64,000 bases of DNA from an uncultured Bacteroidales bacterium (lineage in GTDB: Bacteria; Bacteroidota; Bacteroidia; Bacteroidales; P3). This document shows, piece by piece, positions 36,600-45,954 of the stretch. How positions within the stretch are numbered: the first letter of the stretch is position 1; each line of letters begins with the position of its first letter. The position numbers and the translations under genes were made by a program. The stretch spans positions 1 to 64,000 of the forward strand of contig CAMHDJ010000006.1 of NCBI GenBank assembly GCA_946183915.1, read 5' to 3'. Under the pieces are notes generated by a model that saw only the letters and a program-made list of their open reading frames with translations, did no database searches and was not told where the DNA came from.

Positions 36600-38519
36600 C
36601 TATTTCTTGACAACTTTATGAGAGAACACTCCGTGGACAGTGGTGACACGAACCATGTACATACCCATGGGCAGATCACGGATCACCAGTCTCGGCTCGT
36701 TGGTCTCTGTCACGATGCGACCGGTCAGATCGAGCAGTTGCACCTGCTGCAGACCCTCGGCCTCGACGTTCAGCACATCCTGGGCCGGGTTGGGGTAGAC
36801 CTTGACAGCACTGCCGTCGACCTCGTCTACACCCACATGTGTGCACGGCCATGGCAACAGCACGTCGCCTCCGTCGAAGTAGGCGTTCTGCACATCGACG
36901 AGCACTTCGCCGTACTGATTCTTGATCGTGTAGTTGATGTAGCGATCCATGGCGCCACCCGCATGCCACACCACCATGACGTCGTGCGGGGCCACATTGA
37001 CCGTAGCCGTCGAGCTCCTGCTGTTGGCGGTATGGCGAGCCGTGCCGTAGAGGGCACCACTGACCGACTCGAAGCTCAGGTAGGCATCGCCGCTCCAGGG
37101 CTCGTTGTGGGTATTCTCCATGACAACGGTCAGGGGGCAGTAGTCAGTGGCGGGGTCGTAGGCCTCCTGCACCACGCTGAGCGAGGTGCTGAGGTTGCCC
37201 TGTGTGAAGACCACCACACCCGTACGCTCGGCACCGGTGGTGTTCTCACCCACGGTGACGGTGAGCTGACCGAGGTGGTCGATAGCATTGTCCGAGAGGA
37301 TGATCCAGTCGGCGCTGACCTGGGCCGACCAGGTGGCCGACGAGGTGTCGCTGGTGCTGAGCCACAGTTGGCGCTGGCCACCCTCGCGAGTGAAACTGAC
37401 ACGCTCCTCGCTGACATAGATGCCATATTCGGGATGGATGCCCAGCACGGCATCGTTGGCCTGGTTGAAGGTGTACATACCGTAGCTGATGGCACCGATC
37501 ACATAGTAGCCATCGCCGTCGCCGTCCTCACCGAGGTTGAAGTGCAGGTAGCGACGCGAGTCGAAGCCGTCGCACACAAAGCTGTGTCCACCCGCAGGGC
37601 CGCTGCCACCGTAGACAACAGGGCGCAGCAGTCGCAGCTCGGCGATCAGCATGTCGGTCCATACGTCGTTGCTGGTGTTGCCCTTGATCTCGCGGTGTAT
37701 GTCGTCGGCATTGTAGCGGAAATAGGAAGGCAGCGCGTTGACGATCTTGTCGTTGGTCGTACCGCTGTACATGGTGGAGTAGTGCATGTTGACACTCACG
37801 CCCACATGGAACATCAGCGTGGCCACAGCCTCTTTCTCCTGGGCCGAGGAGGCACCGGTGAGGCGCGTGGGCATGTGCTCCCAGTCGTAGCGCGTGTTGC
37901 CGAAGTCGGCCTCCAGACCCTGGTAGCCGGTGTCGTCGCTGTAGGCATGGCTGCCGCGACCGAAGGCGGGATAGTTCCAGTACTTCATCACCTGCGACGT
38001 CGAGGTGGCCACACAGCCCGTCATGCAGTAGCTCGGGCAGTACATGTTGTAGGGCGACTGTTGGTACCAGGTGGTGCTCAGCAGGGGGCCCACCTCGTCG
38101 TCCTCGGCATCCTTCAGGCTGTGGCCATTGCCGAGGAGGTCCCAATCCTCGTGGCGCGGAGCGCCGTCGACGGTGCGGATGTACTCGATGGCCTGGCGGT
38201 ATTCGTCGAGAATGTTCTGCAGGGCTCCGGGCAGGGCGTCGGGACGCACGGTGCCGCTGGTGGAGTAAGCCAGCACGGGACGCGCACAGTCGTCGCCGCT
38301 CATCATCACCCATCCGCCCTGCGGACGGACGAAGAGACGCACAGCGTCAGCATACTGCCAGTCGGCCTCGACGAGGCTCTGTGCCTCGCGGGCGCCGAGG
38401 GTATGGCTCCAGAAGGAACGTGCCGCCGCAGCGGCCCGGTCGCCGTCCACAGGTGCCGCCATGGCGGCACCCGACACAATCGCTAAGGACAGCACAATAA
38501 AAACCCTTTTATCAAACAT
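36600..38519 (-). CDS. Secreted C10-family cysteine protease with T9SS sorting signal (second copy)
   Basis: 639 aa from the ATG at 38519; a frame start three codons upstream is a TTG. Same layout as the neighbour at 34626-36587: signal peptide, propeptide, catalytic Cys (CMTGCVATSTSQVMKYW) and His (PAGGHSFVCDG), BACON-like domain (ERVSFTREGGQRQLWLS, then WSAQVSADWIILSD) and type A T9SS tail (LLDLTGRIVTETNEP, GMYMVRVTTVHG, KVVKK). The two proteases are clear tandem duplicates, and many tail residues are the same. Each is adjacent to one of the two paralogous lipoproteins, so protease-lipoprotein pairs were duplicated as units. Confidence 0.92.
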   Translation of the reverse strand: MFDKRVFIVLSLAIVSGAAMAAPVDGDRAAAAARSFWSHTLGAREAQSLVEADWQYADAVRLFVRPQGGWVMMSGDDCARPVLAYSTSGTVRPDALPGALQNILDEYRQAIEYIRTVDGAPRHEDWDLLGNGHSLKDAEDDEVGPLLSTTWYQQSPYNMYCPSYCMTGCVATSTSQVMKYWNYPAFGRGSHAYSDDTGYQGLEADFGNTRYDWEHMPTRLTGASSAQEKEAVATLMFHVGVSVNMHYSTMYSGTTNDKIVNALPSYFRYNADDIHREIKGNTSNDVWTDMLIAELRLLRPVVYGGSGPAGGHSFVCDGFDSRRYLHFNLGEDGDGDGYYVIGAISYGMYTFNQANDAVLGIHPEYGIYVSEERVSFTREGGQRQLWLSTSDTSSATWSAQVSADWIILSDNAIDHLGQLTVTVGENTTGAERTGVVVFTQGNLSTSLSVVQEAYDPATDYCPLTVVMENTHNEPWSGDAYLSFESVSGALYGTARHTANSRSSTATVNVAPHDVMVVWHAGGAMDRYINYTIKNQYGEVLVDVQNAYFDGGDVLLPWPCTHVGVDEVDGSAVKVYPNPAQDVLNVEAEGLQQVQLLDLTGRIVTETNEPRLVIRDLPMGMYMVRVTTVHGVFSHKVVKK

Positions 38520-38573
38520 TTTCACCAAAAATTCTTCTACTGGTATCTATTCTCTTTTCGCATCGAGCAACGC

Positions 38574-39062
38574 CTAGCGCACCTGGTAGAGGGTGGTCTG
38601 GCCACCGTAGGTGTAGCCGGAGTCCTCGGTCTCGCCCATCTCGAGGGTCAGGTTCTCGATGGTGATGGAACGGTTGTAGGGGTTGACGGTGAAGTTGCCG
38701 GCATCGCCATACTCCCAACGTGCGATGTTGCCGTTGCCCTTGCCGTCGTAGGTGTAGGTCATGTCGAAGTCGTAGGGGTCGGGATCAAACACCGGGCTCT
38801 CCAGGTAGAACATAATCTTGCCCTGGCCATCCTCCATGAAGTCGATGGTCCAGTGGATGTTGATCGGGTACTGCGTGTAGCCGGGTGTCTGGTCGTAGGT
38901 GGCAAAGACGCCCTCCCACTCGGTACCGGCCAGGCTCTCCGGAGCCGCAATCTCGGTGCTGTTGTTGCTGTTCGACATGCCGTTTTCGTCGTCGCAGGCG
39001 GCGAAGCCCAACATAGCGATGGCCACTGCGACCACCATCAGACGGTTGAAGATCTTTTTCAT
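38574..39062 (-). CDS. Small lipoprotein beside a C10 protease (second copy); candidate inhibitor
   Basis: 162 aa. Signal ends GFAAC. Paralogue of the lipoprotein at 34143-34616, sharing GTEWEG, TIDFMEDG and FTVNPYNRSITI features. It precedes the second C10 protease on the minus strand and is itself preceded by the Omp28-like gene 28 bases upstream. An inhibitor role is inferred from the protease pairing and is not proven. Confidence 0.7.
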   Translation of the reverse strand: MKKIFNRLMVVAVAIAMLGFAACDDENGMSNSNNSTEIAAPESLAGTEWEGVFATYDQTPGYTQYPINIHWTIDFMEDGQGKIMFYLESPVFDPDPYDFDMTYTYDGKGNGNIARWEYGDAGNFTVNPYNRSITIENLTLEMGETEDSGYTYGGQTTLYQVR

Positions 39063-39090
39063 TGTTGTCTATTTTGTTATAGGTTATTAC

Positions 39091-40830
39091 TTACTTCTTG
39101 ACAATCTTGGCGGTAGCCACCCCGCGATCGGACGTGGCGCGGACCAGATAGATGCCAGCCGGCAGCGCCGCCGTCGAGAGACGGCCGCCGTTCTCTTCCA
39201 TCACCACGCGGCCCGTGAGGTCCATCAGCTCGACCTTGCGCAAGCCTTCCACCTCGACATTCAGCACCTCGCTGGCGGGATTGGGCCACACGCGGCAGGC
39301 CATGCTCTCCAGTTCGCGGCTGCCGATGCCCATGGTCGACTGTGGCGGGTTGACGGCCGAGGCCATCTCCTCGAAGGTGCCGTCGCCGGCATTGGTGACG
39401 TTCAGGTAGCAGCTCCAGTTGAGGAGCTTCTTGCCGTTGCGGCCGAAGACCACCGCCTCCTGGCCGTCGTAGAAGCCATAGTTGCCGCTGAGGCCGTCGC
39501 CTCCGATGTCGCTGATGGAGAAGCGGTAGAGGCCGGCCTCCGAGGGCGAGAAGCGGTAGGAGGCCGCCTGGTTGCCCTGGTTGCCGCGGCCCGTGTGGGT
39601 GTAGAGGTCGGTGCACGAGGCCATGTCGGCCAGCGCGAAGCTGATCTCCTCGGGGAAGCCGTCGTAGCGCAGGGCGAAGGTCAGCGGACCCTCGACGGTG
39701 AAGACATCGACGTCGGCATAGGTGAACGAGTGCGAGCTGCCCACGCTGACGGTCTGGCCGGCCGACACGTAGTCGACCAGCGTCACCTCGGCCGTGCGAG
39801 CGTAGTTCTGGTGGCTGGCGGGCATCTGGTCGATGGCGTAGGGAGCCAGGTGGACGGTGTCGGTGCCATAGTGCGGCAGCGGGCGATCCAGCACATAGTC
39901 GGTGCCGTCGACGCGCAGACGCAGGTTGGTGACCGTCTGGCCGGTGGGGTTGACCACCGTGACGTAGGGCTGGAAACTCAGCGCACACTCAGCCTGATCG
40001 GCCGAGCCGCTGGCGATATAGGGCTGGCCACCAGTGCGGACGGCACGCGTGGCGTTGAGTACCTCGGAACGGTTCTCGCACACGAAGACGAGGATCTCCA
40101 GGTCGTCCACATTATTGATAGGCACACTGCCGATGGCGTTGCCCACGCCGAACGAGTAGGTCTTGGTGTAGAAGCTGCCGGCCGTGGTCTGGCTGATGGT
40201 GTCGCCCCACTGGCCGCTGATCAGGTAGCGCAGCATGTGGCTGTGGCGGTACTCGCCGTCGACGAGGTTCTCCGGGTACCACGTCGCAGCGCTGCTCTGG
40301 TAGCCCATCACGTTGTTCTGGATCAGCGCCACATTGATCAGGTTGTACGGCTGGGCGGCGTCGGCGGTGTAGTAGGCCTCGACGGTGACCGTGGCCTGGC
40401 GCGTGGTGGGGTCGATGCTGAAGGCGGCGGCCACATTGACAGGCGCATCCATCTCCATCACCTCCAGGCCCTTGGAGTAGAACTCGCCCGGGTTGAGGTT
40501 GATGCCGGTGGCGAAGCGGTGGCGGTTGACGGTGCCCGTGGGGTAACCGCTGACGCCGGCCTGCTGCGCCAAGGCGTTGCCGAACTCGGTGGTGTAGCCC
40601 GAATTGGCGGCGAAGGTGCCCTGGTGGATGTTGATGCCGAACACACGGCCCGGGAAGAGGGCCATCATCTGGTCGGTGATGCGGTGGCCGATGGGGCAGT
40701 ACTGGCAGTTGACGCCCGTGTACTCCTCGATAAGGACGGCGCGTTTCTGCGGCACGGTCGACACAAAAGTCTGAGCCTGAGCCATCGTGGTGCCGAGCAG
40801 GAGGGCGGCAATGAGGATGCGATATTTCAT
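39091..40830 (-). CDS. Omp28-like secreted protein with T9SS sorting domain
   Basis: 579 aa. Signal peptide, then a thioredoxin-like domain at about 30-110 with a CxxC motif (EEYTGVNCQYCPIGHRITDQ) as in the Omp28 family of Bacteroidetes. Beta-sandwich regions follow, and the C-terminus is a type A T9SS sorting domain (ELMDLTGRVVMEENGGRLST, then GIYLVRATSDRGVATAKIVK). Probably cell-surface or secreted; Omp28 proteins were first described from Porphyromonas gingivalis, function unclear. First gene of the nine-gene minus-strand operon ending at the terminator near 31650, if the gaps of 10-60 bases are read through. Confidence 0.88.
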   Translation of the reverse strand: MKYRILIAALLLGTTMAQAQTFVSTVPQKRAVLIEEYTGVNCQYCPIGHRITDQMMALFPGRVFGINIHQGTFAANSGYTTEFGNALAQQAGVSGYPTGTVNRHRFATGINLNPGEFYSKGLEVMEMDAPVNVAAAFSIDPTTRQATVTVEAYYTADAAQPYNLINVALIQNNVMGYQSSAATWYPENLVDGEYRHSHMLRYLISGQWGDTISQTTAGSFYTKTYSFGVGNAIGSVPINNVDDLEILVFVCENRSEVLNATRAVRTGGQPYIASGSADQAECALSFQPYVTVVNPTGQTVTNLRLRVDGTDYVLDRPLPHYGTDTVHLAPYAIDQMPASHQNYARTAEVTLVDYVSAGQTVSVGSSHSFTYADVDVFTVEGPLTFALRYDGFPEEISFALADMASCTDLYTHTGRGNQGNQAASYRFSPSEAGLYRFSISDIGGDGLSGNYGFYDGQEAVVFGRNGKKLLNWSCYLNVTNAGDGTFEEMASAVNPPQSTMGIGSRELESMACRVWPNPASEVLNVEVEGLRKVELMDLTGRVVMEENGGRLSTAALPAGIYLVRATSDRGVATAKIVKK

Positions 40831-40998
40831 GATGCGGTCTGTTTTTCGTTCGTCTTACATGCTATTAGGTGCGGTGAGCCGCCAAAAAATATCACGGACC
40901 CTAAAATTTTTTCTCCCGACGCATCACCTGTCACCATTTAATATATAAACGTAAAAGAAGCGGCAATAGATACATCCGGGGAAAAAAGATAGCAAATC

Positions 40999-41220
40999 GA
41001 CCTGCGTAGCTTCGCGTAATTCGAGTAATTCGCCGTTTTACAAAATTTAAGTAAAATTAGGTTAAAAAAATAGATCGTGCGCGATCTAATTTGCACATTT
41101 AAAACATTCAGAACGAGACATCTAAGACTTCGGAAGTGTGCAAACCATGCTGGAAAACTCGCAAAACGCTGACAGGGCAAGGATTTTGCCCTGGTTTTAA
41201 GAGAGTCATCAGGGAGTCAT
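40999..41220 (-). repeat. Dispersed intergenic element, copy B (inverted relative to copy A)
   Basis: Reverse-complement match over about 220 bases to 51430-51660. In order from its right end it has GACTC-CTGAT units, the CAGGGCAA hairpin, CATGGTTTGCACACTTCCGA, the palindrome (41071-41088) and the ACTCGAA...CTACGCAGG arm. The gap 40831-41311 contains only this element and AT-rich DNA. Confidence 0.85.
41071..41088. repeat. Palindromic motif copy 3
   Basis: TAGATCGTGCGCGATCTA, palindromic except for one central pair, inside dispersed element copy B. Confidence 0.85.
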
Positions 41221-41274
41221 CACGGAGCCACCTAGGAACCATGGGCATTTCGGAGGGGTGGATTCCCCCGGTGC

Positions 41275-41299
41275 GTCCCCCTCGCCGGGCGAGGGGGAC
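41275..41299. repeat. GC-rich hairpin after the 1510-aa gene
   Basis: An 11-bp perfect stem GTCCCCCTCGC (41275-41285) / GCGAGGGGGAC (41289-41299), 12 bases past the stop of the gene at 41312. It lacks a T-tract on the minus strand, so it is not a standard intrinsic terminator but may stabilise the 3' end. Confidence 0.6.
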
Positions 41300-41311
41300 G
41301 GGAGGCAGCGG

Positions 41312-44300
41312 CTAGTCGTCTTCCTCGGCGCCGGAGTAGACGATCTTTGAGAAGTTGGTGAGCCACGAGGTGACCTCGTTGCGGTTCTGGCCGATGAGGT
41401 AGCGGAAGGTGCCGAGGCCTTCGCGCTCGACGCGGCGCTTCTCGGCCGGCAGGGCGCGCACGGCGTCCTCGAAGGTGCCTGCCGAGGAGTGGATGGTCAG
41501 TTCCTGGGTCATGAGGTCGTAGCGGAAGAAGTACCAGTGGTCGCGGGCGGCCTCGACGTAGAGGGTGATGGTCTGGGCGTTGCCGCGCTTGGAGATCTGG
41601 GCTTTGAGGCGCAGGTCGAGCCCGAGGGGGCGGCCGTCGGAGGCCACGAGGCCCACCTTGCCGTCAGTGTAGTAGCCGAAGCCCTGCAGGTAGTGCCAGC
41701 GCACCTGGTCGAAGAGGAGCATCGAGCGCATGGCCTCGGGGATGGAGGTGAGCTTGCCCTCGTTGCTGTAGGCGGTGTAGGCCTTGGCGCCGCGCTCGGC
41801 ACCGAGGTGGTACATCAGGGCGTGGCGCATGACGCCGTTGCTCTGGGGGGCCGTGGGGTTGAGGCGCAGGTCGTCCTTGAGGGCGGCGGTCATGGCGGCG
41901 ACAACCTCGGAGGCCAGCGGGAAACTGACGCCGAAGACGGTGTTGATCTGGTCGGTGGCGTTGTCGCGGATGCCGATGTCGGCCATGCCGTAGGTGTAGA
42001 AGTCGGCCTGGGTGCGCTTGAGGGTGAAGTCCATGGGACCTTCGCCGCTGACGCGACAGGTGGCGGTGCTGAGGCTGAGGTAGGGCTCGACGACGGCCTC
42101 GGGGTCGACAACCTTCTCTTCGGAGCCGATCATGTACTCCTGGCTCGTGTTGTGGAAGGTCAGCACGCCGTGGGCGCTGAGGAGCTCGTTGTCGGCGGCG
42201 CGTTCGTTGGTGAGGAAGGCGGGGCGGGGCTCGAGGGTGGTCTTGTCGACCAGGATGGCGGCGCTGATGCGCTTGCCGCGCCAGTCGGTGGGCAGCTCGG
42301 GCACGGTGACGTGGATCGAGTCGGGGTCGGTGTAGTCGGCATAGGCCAGCAGGCCCATCTGCTCCTGGGGCACACAGTGGTGCAGCAGGCGCACGCCGCC
42401 GTCGAAGTAGAGCAGCTGGCGGTTGCCCTCGAGGCGCACCTTGCCGGCGAAGCCGAAGGCGGGGCTGAGCTGGAAGTCGGTCTCCTCGTTGACCGTGCCG
42501 GTGCCGATGCTGACGCCGTTCTGCACCTGTATGTCGCTGAGGTAGATGCGCTGTGGGTTCTCGATGTTCTGCTGTTCGGGGTACACGATGTAGCCCTTGC
42601 CGGTGTAGGCGTTGGCGCCCTCGATGAGGAGGTAGGCGTCGGTGACGGTGTGCCAGGCGTTGTCGCGGTCACAGAGGAGGGTGGCGTTGTTCAGCACGCG
42701 CATCTCGCCGCCTTTGGCGATGTGGACGCTGTCGCCGGCGGGGGCGATGGCGGCGTCGGCCACGCCGATGAGGTAGACGCCCTGCGAACTGAGGTCGGCG
42801 CGCTCGTAGCGGTAGGTGGAGAGGGTGGAGTGGTAGGTGAGGCCCTGACGCTTGGGATCGGTGCTGACAAAGCGGGCGCCGGGCAGGTCGCCGAGTTTGG
42901 GCAGGCGCTGCTGTATGCCGAGGGCGTCGAGGCCTTCGGCGCCGGGACGCTGCGAGTTGGCGATGTCGAGCACGTGCTGGTCCATCTGCCACACGAAGCG
43001 GTCGGCCCAAGCCTCGTACTGCATCAGCTCGAGCTCGGTGCGGCGGGGTCCGTCGGGCATGGTGAGGGTGGCGCGGTGCTCGTCGTAGTCGACCTGCGAA
43101 CGCACGTCGCGTGCCTCGAAGGCGGTGGAGGCGAAGGTGTTGCTGCGCAGGGTGAAGGTGCTGACACGGGCCTCCATCTCGCGGGCCATGAGGTCGAAGC
43201 GGCGGCTGACGAAGGTGCCCTCGCGCACGGTGGCCGTGCCCGCCGCCATGGCACCCTGAGGCATGAGGGCCATGTGGCCGCGCAGCGAGGCCTCGTCACG
43301 GTAGAGGCTCAGGGGGCGACCCTTGGCGAGGGTGGCCACGCTGAGCGAGTCGCTGTAGGGCAACCAGTGGAGCGAGGTGAGGCCTGCCCTCATGGTGGGG
43401 AAGCCCTGCTCCTCGCGCACCACGACGGTGTCGGTGAGCGCCACGCAGGAGTCGGGCAGGAAGAGGAAGTTGGAGGAGGTGGAGTGGGAGGTGAGATAGT
43501 CGACATGGCCGGGACCGTGCAGACCGCCGGCGTCGAGGTGGATCTCGTTGTGGTAGATGCCTTTACCGCCGTAGGCGGGCAGACCGCCCTGGGGGGTCTG
43601 GGTGACGAAGCCGAGATAGTAGTCGCGCTGCACCTTCAGCGGTTCGCGGATGTCGGGGAAGATGCCGGCCGAGGTGAGCACACCGCCAAACTGGAGGCTG
43701 TCGACCTTGAAGTCGGCGATCTGCGGCAGGGTGAAGGGCTCGATGGTGTAGTAGAACGACTCGCGCTTGTACTGTCCCTCCTGTATGGCCTTGCGGTTGT
43801 AGTAGACGTAGCAGTTCTCGCGGCTGGTGAAGATGGGGTACTCCTTGTTCTTCGTGAGGCCGCTGTGGTTGTCGGGCTTGTCGACCTGGAGGCTGCCGAC
43901 GAGGTGTGCCAGCGGCGTGCGCACGAGCTGCTCGTAGTCGGGGTTGGTGAAGTCGGGCACGTAGAACTCCATCTTGTCGATCTGGGGCATCTCGAAGGCG
44001 TACTTCTCGTAGTCGAAGTCGCAGTCGGTGACCTGGAGGATGAACTTGCCGACCTCGACACGCCCGCTGAAGTGGAGGGCGCGGTTGCGGCCCACGTGGA
44101 CGACGTAGCCGCTGGCCGAATCGGGCCGGACGACGACCTGGTGCGAGTCGCTGACGACGAACTGCTCCACGCCGTGCACCACGAGATCGTTGTCCACAAG
44201 GCTCATGCGGGCATTGGTGCCGCGGGTGGTGCTCTCGAAGGTGAGGGCGTCGTAGTCGAAGCCCTTGGCACGCGAGGCGGCCTTGACATAGTCCTCCAGC

Positions 44301-45844
44301 TTGTCCTTGACCAGCACGCGGTTGGTGATCTCGTTGTAGGTGACCAAGCCGTGGCGGCAGAGGGTGTGTATCATGAGGAGGGTCTGGCTCATGTCGAGAC
44401 CGATGTAGCTGGAGAAGCCCTTGATGCCGAAGCTCCACGAATTGCTCTCGGCATAGTCGTAGACCCGCTTGACGGGGCTGATCTCGTCGATGCCCTGGAT
44501 GTCGCGGTACTTACGGTAGGTGTAGCAGTTGGAGCTCTCGAAGGTGTTGGTACTGACGGCGCCGTTCGAGGTGAGGTTGGAGAACTCGAGGCGGTCCTGA
44601 TCGATGAACCAGACGATGCTCTCGCTGTAGATGTCGAGCTGGTGGTAGGTGTCGATGTAGGGGCTGTAGAACTTGCGCTGCTGGTCGTTGACGAGGGTCA
44701 CGCGGCGTTCGGCGGGCAGGTAGCGGACGGTGATGCCGGTGTTGGTGATCGAGTCCTCGGCCCCGAGGCGGAGCGAGACCTGGGCGTTCTCGGCCAGCAG
44801 GCGGTCGGGGGTGATGGTGAACTTGAGCGAGGTGACGCTCAGGCGGGCCTGACCGTCGCGCTTGAAGATGAGGCTCGCGGGATGCTTGCTGCTGGCGGTG
44901 ATGAACTTGGAACCGTTCATCATGAAGCTGCCGCTGTAGTCGACGTCGGGCATGATGTCCCGAATGACGAAGTCGCGCTGGTAGGAGCGGAAGCGGGGGT
45001 AGGTGTACTTGTCGGGCTCCATGGTGCCCTGCATGGCCTCCTCGACGCGGCCCTGGATGGGGCCGCTGAAGTAGTGCGTGTTGACGAAGCTGACGCTGTC
45101 GGCCTTGAACTTGGGGAACTTGACCTCGGCCTCGTAGTCGCGCAGGTCGGCGTAGCACGCTTCGGCGCCGAGGCCGGTGCGGCTCCAGTCGAGGCGACCG
45201 CCCTTGCCGTGCCAGACGCCCTCGCGGTAGTCGAACCATCCGCGGGTGCCGTGCAGCGTGTTCCAGTCCTTGCTGGAGGCATAGCTCAGGTCGGCCGGCG
45301 CGTCGATGTGCACCGCGATGGTGCCCCGCTCGGCGACGAGCCGGAAGGGGGTCGTAGCGGCGAAGGTCCACTCGCTGGTCGACGACCGGTAGAGTACGCG
45401 GTCGCTCAGCAGCAGCTGGCTCCAGGCCACGAACTCGTTGACATACTTCACCTTGGAGTTCTTCTTGCGGTAGGTCTCCAGCGACGCCACCCAGCCCTCG
45501 AGGTTGGCGGCGTTGCCCGCCTCGGCATAGGCCGTGAAGGCCCTCGTGAAGTCCACCAGCTCGGGCACGGCCTTGATCTTGACGCCGACGGCATAGATGT
45601 AGAGGTCCGTCAGGCGCTGCTGCAGCGTGCCGTCGAGCGAAGAGTAGGCCGCCGTGAAGGCCTCGACGGCCTTGGCGTTGTCCTTCTGCACACTCTTCTC
45701 CGAGGTGGCTTTGTTGAGGTACTCCAACAGGTCGGTCGGCAGAGTCTCGGCTGCGAAGTCGACCGTATTCTTGGGTTTCTGACCCATGGCCGCCAGCGGC
45801 AGCGCTATCAGCAGGAGGGTCAGGATGTATTTTGCTTGCTTCAT
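41312..45844 (-). CDS. 1510-aa exported protein of unknown function
   Basis: 1510 aa. Signal peptide (MKQAKYILTLLLIALPLAAM, then GQKPK). Residues about 20-150 look helical (KATSEKSVQKDNAKAVEAFT); the remainder is almost all beta strand. Repeated units of similar strand pattern, with phrases such as 'KFKADSVSFVN', 'TSLKFTITPDRLLAENAQVS' and 'GFAGKVRLEGNRQLLYFDGG', recur. No catalytic motif, membrane helix or sorting domain was recognised; the C-terminus (VYSGAEEDD) is acidic. The long beta part recalls stacked jelly-roll or bridge proteins such as LptA/OstA-like or AsmA-like envelope proteins, but this is only an impression. It is the largest gene in the window and follows prfA across a repeat array. 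Confidence 0.8.
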   Translation of the reverse strand: MKQAKYILTLLLIALPLAAMGQKPKNTVDFAAETLPTDLLEYLNKATSEKSVQKDNAKAVEAFTAAYSSLDGTLQQRLTDLYIYAVGVKIKAVPELVDFTRAFTAYAEAGNAANLEGWVASLETYRKKNSKVKYVNEFVAWSQLLLSDRVLYRSSTSEWTFAATTPFRLVAERGTIAVHIDAPADLSYASSKDWNTLHGTRGWFDYREGVWHGKGGRLDWSRTGLGAEACYADLRDYEAEVKFPKFKADSVSFVNTHYFSGPIQGRVEEAMQGTMEPDKYTYPRFRSYQRDFVIRDIMPDVDYSGSFMMNGSKFITASSKHPASLIFKRDGQARLSVTSLKFTITPDRLLAENAQVSLRLGAEDSITNTGITVRYLPAERRVTLVNDQQRKFYSPYIDTYHQLDIYSESIVWFIDQDRLEFSNLTSNGAVSTNTFESSNCYTYRKYRDIQGIDEISPVKRVYDYAESNSWSFGIKGFSSYIGLDMSQTLLMIHTLCRHGLVTYNEITNRVLVKDKLEDYVKAASRAKGFDYDALTFESTTRGTNARMSLVDNDLVVHGVEQFVVSDSHQVVVRPDSASGYVVHVGRNRALHFSGRVEVGKFILQVTDCDFDYEKYAFEMPQIDKMEFYVPDFTNPDYEQLVRTPLAHLVGSLQVDKPDNHSGLTKNKEYPIFTSRENCYVYYNRKAIQEGQYKRESFYYTIEPFTLPQIADFKVDSLQFGGVLTSAGIFPDIREPLKVQRDYYLGFVTQTPQGGLPAYGGKGIYHNEIHLDAGGLHGPGHVDYLTSHSTSSNFLFLPDSCVALTDTVVVREEQGFPTMRAGLTSLHWLPYSDSLSVATLAKGRPLSLYRDEASLRGHMALMPQGAMAAGTATVREGTFVSRRFDLMAREMEARVSTFTLRSNTFASTAFEARDVRSQVDYDEHRATLTMPDGPRRTELELMQYEAWADRFVWQMDQHVLDIANSQRPGAEGLDALGIQQRLPKLGDLPGARFVSTDPKRQGLTYHSTLSTYRYERADLSSQGVYLIGVADAAIAPAGDSVHIAKGGEMRVLNNATLLCDRDNAWHTVTDAYLLIEGANAYTGKGYIVYPEQQNIENPQRIYLSDIQVQNGVSIGTGTVNEETDFQLSPAFGFAGKVRLEGNRQLLYFDGGVRLLHHCVPQEQMGLLAYADYTDPDSIHVTVPELPTDWRGKRISAAILVDKTTLEPRPAFLTNERAADNELLSAHGVLTFHNTSQEYMIGSEEKVVDPEAVVEPYLSLSTATCRVSGEGPMDFTLKRTQADFYTYGMADIGIRDNATDQINTVFGVSFPLASEVVAAMTAALKDDLRLNPTAPQSNGVMRHALMYHLGAERGAKAYTAYSNEGKLTSIPEAMRSMLLFDQVRWHYLQGFGYYTDGKVGLVASDGRPLGLDLRLKAQISKRGNAQTITLYVEAARDHWYFFRYDLMTQELTIHSSAGTFEDAVRALPAEKRRVEREGLGTFRYLIGQNRNEVTSWLTNFSKIVYSGAEEDD

Positions 45845-45864
45845 GTCAGGTTTTTGTTCGGTTA

Positions 45865-45954
45865 TATGCAGAGATGATGCAGAGGGGATGCCTGGTTGAT
45901 GCCTAGATGATGCCTAGTTGATGCCTAGATGATGCCTAGTTGATGCCTGGAGGA
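45865..45954. repeat. Tandem 11-bp repeat array R4
   Basis: Eight 11-base units (TATGCAGAGAT, GATGCAGAGGG, then GATGCCTGGTT/GATGCCTAGAT/GATGCCTAGTT types) fill the gap between the prfA stop and the 1510-aa gene. Confidence 0.9.

Noticed and set aside
41489..45877. 1462-codon plus-strand open frame opposite the 1510-aa gene
   Set aside because: His/Val/Ala/Gly-rich translation with no domain; the minus frame has a signal peptide and protein-like composition.
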